Of a stretch of DNA of 64,000 nucleotides, positions 60,272 through 64,000 are shown one piece after another. The notes beneath the pieces were generated by a model. That model made no database searches. It saw only the letters and a program-made list of their open reading frames with translations, and was not told where the DNA came from. Position 1 is the first letter of the stretch. Each line of letters opens with the position of its first letter. The DNA lies in NCBI GenBank assembly GCA_964406575.1, contig CAYOSH010000009.1, positions 57,179 to 121,178 of the forward strand. The letters run 5' to 3'. This DNA is from WTAW01 sp964406575 (GTDB lineage Bacteria > Acidobacteriota > Aminicenantia > Aminicenantales > Aminicenantaceae). The position numbers and the translations under genes are program-made.

Positions 60272-61507
60272 TTAATTGGCTGGGGAGGGCTTTTTCCTTC
60301 GCAGGGAATCGATGCTAAAATCCTCGAAGATAATGGCGATAGCGATCTTGGTGATAAAGGTGAAGATCAAAAAACCGATGGCAAAAATACCCATCGAAAC
60401 CTTGAGTTCAGTCAGAGAAGGCCGATATATGTAGATTTGTCCCAATGAATCCGGCGTGAATCCGGGAATGAGGAGAGCGATTCCTTTTTCGATATACACA
60501 CCGAGCCAGATCAATATGGCTCCCATATTCAACGTGACCACGTTTTTGCGGGTGGCAGGGATCAAAAAGAGAAGGAAGGCGATGATGCTGATTATGAGGG
60601 AGGCCCAACCGTACACCACGATGTCGCGGTTTTCACCCATTCCTTTAAAGAGATACTCAAGATGAACCAGATGCTCTGTATCGGAATAGACCTCTTTGAA
60701 CACTTCAGCGAAGAAAAAGAAGAGGTTGATGAACATGGCATAGGCCATGAGTTCTGCAATCTTCCAAATGGCTTCATCCTTGATCTCGAAGGTGGTTGTC
60801 TTTTTCAGGATCTGGAAGAGGATGATCAGAACAGCAGGTCCGGAGCAGAAGGCGGAGGCCAGAAATTTTGGGGCGAGCAGAGCGCTGTTCCAGTATGGCC
60901 GGCCAGCAATTCCGTTGTAGAGAAAAGCCGTGACGGTATGAATACCGATGGCGAGCGGTATGGAAAACAAGATCAGTGGCGTTAATAGGTGTTTGTTGGT
61001 ATCCCGTTTGTAGAAAAGGGCGTTGAGCAGATAACTGACCACGATAAGATTCAGAAAAAAATACAATGTGAGCACGATGGAGTCCCAAGCCAAAAGTGAT
61101 GACGGCAGTCTTAACTTTCCGATCAGAGGAATCATATGCCACAATCGGAGGGGATTACCAACATCGACGATGATAAAAAGAATACACATGATCACAGCGC
61201 TGATAGCGAGCAGTTCCCCGAATATAACCACCTCTTTTATGGGTTTCCAGTTGTAGATGTAGGCCGGGATAACCAGCATAATGGCTGCTGCCGCCACCCC
61301 CACAAGAAAGGTGAAATTTCCGATATAAAAGGCCCAGGAAATGGGATCTCTCATATTGGTAACCAGCAATCCCTGTTTAAGCTGTTCAATATAGCCTGTG
61401 CTGCCCCAGATGATGAGAGCCAATAGAAACGCCAGCCAGAGATAATACCGTTTGCTACCTCGGATAACGATTTGAAAACTTTCTTTGATAAACCGGATAA
61501 AATTCAA
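60272..61507 (-). CDS. NrfD/PsrC-family membrane quinone-interacting subunit
   Basis: 411-aa polytopic protein with about ten helices of the NrfD/PsrC/DsrP family. Conserved pieces: ISWAFYIGNFTFLVGVAAAA, NPLRLWHMIPLIGKLRLPSS, LLAWDSIVLTLYFFLN and RPYWNSALLAPKFLASAF. Such subunits oxidise or reduce membrane quinone and pass electrons to an Fe-S partner. It follows the ferredoxin gene by 21 bp on the same strand. With the upstream tetraheme cytochrome it forms a minimal CISM-type complex, without a molybdopterin subunit in view. Confidence 0.88.
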   Translation of the reverse strand: MNFIRFIKESFQIVIRGSKRYYLWLAFLLALIIWGSTGYIEQLKQGLLVTNMRDPISWAFYIGNFTFLVGVAAAAIMLVIPAYIYNWKPIKEVVIFGELLAISAVIMCILFIIVDVGNPLRLWHMIPLIGKLRLPSSLLAWDSIVLTLYFFLNLIVVSYLLNALFYKRDTNKHLLTPLILFSIPLAIGIHTVTAFLYNGIAGRPYWNSALLAPKFLASAFCSGPAVLIILFQILKKTTTFEIKDEAIWKIAELMAYAMFINLFFFFAEVFKEVYSDTEHLVHLEYLFKGMGENRDIVVYGWASLIISIIAFLLFLIPATRKNVVTLNMGAILIWLGVYIEKGIALLIPGFTPDSLGQIYIYRPSLTELKVSMGIFAIGFLIFTFITKIAIAIIFEDFSIDSLRRKKPSPAN

Positions 61508-61528
61508 GCTTTCACCTCGTGCGTGTGA

Positions 61529-62440
61529 TCATGTTCCATAAAAATAGTAGAATTTCGGCTGAGTGTTGAGTTCTTCCTTAAGAATAATAACCCTCTTGTT
61601 TTCAAGAATGTAACGAATTTCGCTTTTTTCGTCTAAAAGATTGCCAAATTTTCTGGCCCCGACTGGACAAACTTCGACGCACTTGGGATAACGACCCTCT
61701 CGAACTCTCTGGATACAAAATGTGCACTTCTCCACGGCCCCTTTGTACCGTGGCCGGTTGCCAAGGTAATGAGTGTTGGGATTGATGGTCTCTGTGTCGA
61801 GTTTCACTTTTCCCCAGTTGTAATGCCGTGCTCCATAAGGGCATGCGGCCATACAATAGCGACATCCGATGCACCAGTTGTAATCCACGACAACGATTCC
61901 GTCAGAGGTGGTCCATGTCGCGCCGACCGGGCAAACTTTTACACAGGGAGGATTCTTACACTGCTGACATTGGACGGGGAGGTAAAAATGCCCTTCATAG
62001 GGGACTTCCTCATGGTCATAATACAGGTTGGAGTGAATGAGATCGATGCCCAACTCCTTTTCCATTTCCAGGACTTGGATCCAGTGAAGCTGTGGTTCCT
62101 TGGTTTGATTGTTCTCCTCCACGCAGGCATAAACACATCTGCGGCAGCCAATACATCTCGAAATATCGAGGGCATAACCAAAGAAAGTATGAGGTATGGT
62201 TTCTTTGGCCGATACGGAAAACTTTTTGCCGTATTCTTTGGCATATTTCTCTTCAAGACGTTGAATGACCTTGGCGATCTCGTCCTTTGACATTGATCTG
62301 AAGTCCTTTTGGAGCAATTCTTCGCGAGTTTCCTTGGTGCATGCGCTGAGTGCCACAGCGGATGAAGTGACTGCCGCGGATTTTAAAAATGTCCTCCGGT
62401 TTAGCTTTATGGGCGACAGGATATCTTTGAGTATACTCAT
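61529..62440 (-). CDS. Tat-exported ferredoxin, NrfC/DsrO/HmcB-like
   Basis: 303-aa protein with twin-arginine signal (NRRTFLKSAAVTSSAVALS) and four 4Fe-4S clusters built from CIGCRRCVYAC, CQQCKNPPCVKVC, CIGCRYCMAAC and CTFCIQRV ... CVEVCP. This is the ferredoxin subunit class that pairs with NrfD-type proteins (NrfC, DsrO, HmcB). The start overlaps the cytochrome stop by 4 bp (ATGA), giving translational coupling. Likely relays electrons between the tetraheme cytochrome and the NrfD quinone site. Confidence 0.9.
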   Translation of the reverse strand: MSILKDILSPIKLNRRTFLKSAAVTSSAVALSACTKETREELLQKDFRSMSKDEIAKVIQRLEEKYAKEYGKKFSVSAKETIPHTFFGYALDISRCIGCRRCVYACVEENNQTKEPQLHWIQVLEMEKELGIDLIHSNLYYDHEEVPYEGHFYLPVQCQQCKNPPCVKVCPVGATWTTSDGIVVVDYNWCIGCRYCMAACPYGARHYNWGKVKLDTETINPNTHYLGNRPRYKGAVEKCTFCIQRVREGRYPKCVEVCPVGARKFGNLLDEKSEIRYILENKRVIILKEELNTQPKFYYFYGT

Positions 62441-62991
62441 TTGATCGGTCCCGGTTTTTTTGGCGGTGGTTCTGGTTTCATGCTCTTAAACTTCGGCGAA
62501 TGAGGGTCATGGCAATGGGCACACAAGAGGTACTCTTTCCGCCCATTCCAGTAACCGGTTCGCCGGCCGTGAATGCCCGCTTTCCAATCCCTCAATTTGG
62601 GGCCATGACACTGGCCGCACAGCTTATAGGATTCTCTGAAATCGATCAATTCGCCGCTGGCCGAGTGCAGCATATCTCGATTGTTGGCATCATGACAATC
62701 CATACACCACCGGTTTTTTTCGTCATGCTTAAGAACGATATCCTCATGGAATTCTACCAGCTTTCTTCTCTTGAGGTTGACCTCCATGTCGGCATGACAT
62801 TCAGAACAGGGAAAAATACCCTCGCTGAAGGGGGGCGGAGGGATCTGAATATCCATCTGTTGTTTCTCTGCGGATTGCTGAGTTTTTTCTCCAGAGTCGG
62901 ACATTTGATCGCTCGCTACATGCAAGGGAAAATAAGACAGCCAGGCAAATATCGGAAGGATTAAACCGGGTATAAACCAGAATCTTCTCAT
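62437..62991 (-). CDS. Tetraheme c-type cytochrome of the NrfD complex
   Basis: 184-aa protein with a signal/anchor (FIPGLILPIFAWLSYFPLHV) and four CXXCH motifs: CSECH, CMDCH, CGQCH, CAHCH. A proline-rich C-terminal tail (PEPPPKKPGPI) follows. Coupled by overlap to the ferredoxin gene. Probably the periplasmic electron entry/exit of the three-gene complex, like the cytochrome subunits of Qrc, Hmc or Act complexes. ATG 62991 is preferred over TTG 62997. Confidence 0.85.
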   Translation of the reverse strand: MRRFWFIPGLILPIFAWLSYFPLHVASDQMSDSGEKTQQSAEKQQMDIQIPPPPFSEGIFPCSECHADMEVNLKRRKLVEFHEDIVLKHDEKNRWCMDCHDANNRDMLHSASGELIDFRESYKLCGQCHGPKLRDWKAGIHGRRTGYWNGRKEYLLCAHCHDPHSPKFKSMKPEPPPKKPGPIK

Positions 62992-63041
62992 TATCAAAAT
63001 CCGAATAAATTCATATCGATTTTCTCGAATTAGTAAACTTA

Positions 63042-63072
63042 ATTATAACCAATTATTCCCCGCAAATGTCAA
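63042..63072 (-). promoter_or_regulatory. Sigma70-like promoter of the cytochrome-ferredoxin-NrfD operon
   Basis: Minus strand TTGACA (63072-63067) and TATAAT (63047-63042); the spacer of 19 bp is long but both boxes are perfect. Confidence 0.5.
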
Positions 63073-63136
63073 CCTAAAAATGTTGCGTGGAAGCGTCCTT
63101 ATTTCCGTGATAGACATATTAGACGGAATAAAGAGC

Positions 63137-63227
63137 GAGTCACTGTCCTTATGAGTCGGATGGTGGTGGGTGGGGGGGCTTCGAGGAATATGGACTGTGA
63201 CGAGCTTCTGCTATTATCATTGGACTT
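63137..63227 (-). repeat. Interspersed palindromic repeat, copy B
   Basis: 91-bp core, the reverse complement of copy A (22806-22897). Beyond the core, arms TTGCGTGGAAGCGTCCTTAT (from 63083) and, inverted, near 63240-63262, form outer imperfect inverted repeats, so the full element here may span about 63081-63263. Confidence 0.75.
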
Positions 63228-63273
63228 AGGAGCATCACCGGAATAAGCATGTTCCCATGTTGCGTGACATCCC

Positions 63274-63924
63274 TCAGCGGGGTCCAAAAATTAGCGTGCC
63301 GATGCGGACGATGTTGGCGCCCTCTTCGATGGCCACTCGAAAGGAATTGGTCATGCCCATAGAAAGACACTTCATCTCCACGTTGGAAATATTCAAACCC
63401 TTAAGGTGCTCAAACGTTTTTTTCGTCGCCTGAAAATAGGGGCGCGCTTCCTCTGGGTCGCCATACATAGGACCCATGGTCATAAGACCCCGGATCTTTA
63501 TCCCTTCAAGGCTGGCGATCTGCTTGATGAGGTCTTCTGTGTCCTCTGGGAAAACTCCAAATTTCTGGGGTTCTCTGCCGCTGTTGATCTCGATCAGGAT
63601 GGGCATAAATGTGCCCTTGGCCAGACTCCGTTTGTTCAGCTCTGCAGCTAAGCTATAGGAGTCAACCGTTTCGATCATGTCAAAGATCTCGAGAGCTTTT
63701 TTGACTTTGTTCTTCTGGAGGTGTCCGATGAAGTGCCACCTGGCTTTTCGCCCTATGGTGCGGTAGGCTTCCTGGGCTTCCTGGACATAATTTTGTCCGA
63801 TGATTTTCACTCCAGCATCTAAAGCTTCCAGGATCTTATCTGCAGTTCGTGTTTTTGCGGCGGCAACGAGCTCCACACCGGGAGGCAATTCATCCAGGAG
63901 TCTTCTCACGTTTTCTTTGATCAT
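63274..63924 (-). CDS. yggS: YggS-family PLP homeostasis protein
   Basis: 216-aa PLP-binding alanine-racemase-like barrel without a catalytic C-terminal domain. VELVAAAKTRTADKI holds the PLP lysine, and GQNYVQEAQEA, WHFIGHLQKNK, EINSGREPQKFG and LSMGMTNSFRVAIEEGANIVRIGT are family signatures. Members buffer PLP and affect amino-acid metabolism. Its 3' end adjoins repeat copy B. Confidence 0.94.
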   Translation of the reverse strand: MIKENVRRLLDELPPGVELVAAAKTRTADKILEALDAGVKIIGQNYVQEAQEAYRTIGRKARWHFIGHLQKNKVKKALEIFDMIETVDSYSLAAELNKRSLAKGTFMPILIEINSGREPQKFGVFPEDTEDLIKQIASLEGIKIRGLMTMGPMYGDPEEARPYFQATKKTFEHLKGLNISNVEMKCLSMGMTNSFRVAIEEGANIVRIGTLIFGPR

Positions 63925-64000
63925 AGGGTTTATGAGTCTCGAGCCTTCTTCTCAAACCATAAACAAAATTACGGGATATTTCAACAAAAACAGCTAGTTA

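Overview
The window looks like chromosomal DNA of a Gram-negative, anaerobic or microaerophilic, respiratory bacterium. It carries an outer-membrane beta-barrel porin, TolC/RND efflux, Tat-targeted proteins, an aldehyde:ferredoxin oxidoreductase, a B12-dependent (class II) ribonucleotide reductase and a very high density of c-type hemes. The mix (MtrAB-like conduit, CbcL-like cytochromes, NtrC-type regulation, DUF6599/DUF362 genes) recalls Acidobacteriota/Aminicenantia or deltaproteobacterial iron reducers. No rRNA or other phylogenetic marker was read that would fix the lineage, so this is inference.

Layout. 1-5.1 kb: 3'-truncated AOR, then the Holliday-junction operon yebC-ruvC-ruvA-ruvB, all on the minus strand. 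5.2-19.3 kb: a plus-strand, visibly AT-richer copper/heavy-metal island: CDF transporter, SHOCT proteins, a PII-NG protein, YHS proteins, a Met-rich protein, CsoR, DUF302, CopA, cupredoxin and CusCBA. At least two promoters in it are overlaid by CsoR-like operators. 19.3-27.6 kb: ordinary metabolic genes (cysteine synthase family, mnmA, yeiH, DDAH-like, thiamine-binding protein, nitronate monooxygenase-like, nrdJ). 27.8-33.2 kb: thiamine salvage genes thiE-thiL-thiM flanked by two paralogous FAD oxidoreductases.

33.6-57.3 kb is the most striking part: an extracellular-electron-transfer (EET) locus. It holds a response regulator and a heme-binding histidine kinase; two inner-membrane multiheme c/b fusion quinol oxidoreductases (11 and 19 c-hemes, CbcL-like architecture); a c554-type tetraheme cytochrome; a NapC/NirT-anchored 18-heme cytochrome; System II cytochrome c maturation (CcsA, ResB); an HAO-like octaheme protein; and an outer-membrane conduit (decaheme MtrA/DmsE-like, MtrB/PioB-like porin, secreted duplicated decaheme cytochrome with EF-hand-like loops). 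It ends with a control module: atypical receiver, NtrC-family sigma54 activator, heme-containing NtrB-like kinase and PAS kinase. Two sigma54 promoters with matching paired palindromes (GGGTGATATCACCC-like, about 20 bp apart, about 100 bp upstream) sit before the c554 gene and before the receiver-conduit operon. This gives a testable regulatory circuit.

57.5-63.0 kb: an Rrf2/IscR-type regulator with a possible Fe-S cysteine set, DUF6599 and Tat-DUF362 genes, and an operon for a minimal membrane quinone oxidoreductase (tetraheme cytochrome, four-cluster ferredoxin, NrfD). 63.3-63.9 kb: yggS. A ~92 bp repeat with hairpin potential occurs at 22.8 kb and, inverted, at 63.2 kb.

Proposed working model: quinol is oxidised by the CbcL-like, NapC-like and NrfD-type complexes; electrons pass through periplasmic cytochromes to the porin-cytochrome conduit and the external decaheme protein; ResB/CcsA attach the hemes; heme kinases sensing redox state or a ligand drive sigma54-dependent expression. 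I counted 84 c-type heme motifs in the eight cytochromes (83 CXXCH plus one CX4CH). No tRNA, rRNA, CRISPR or insertion sequence was recognised.
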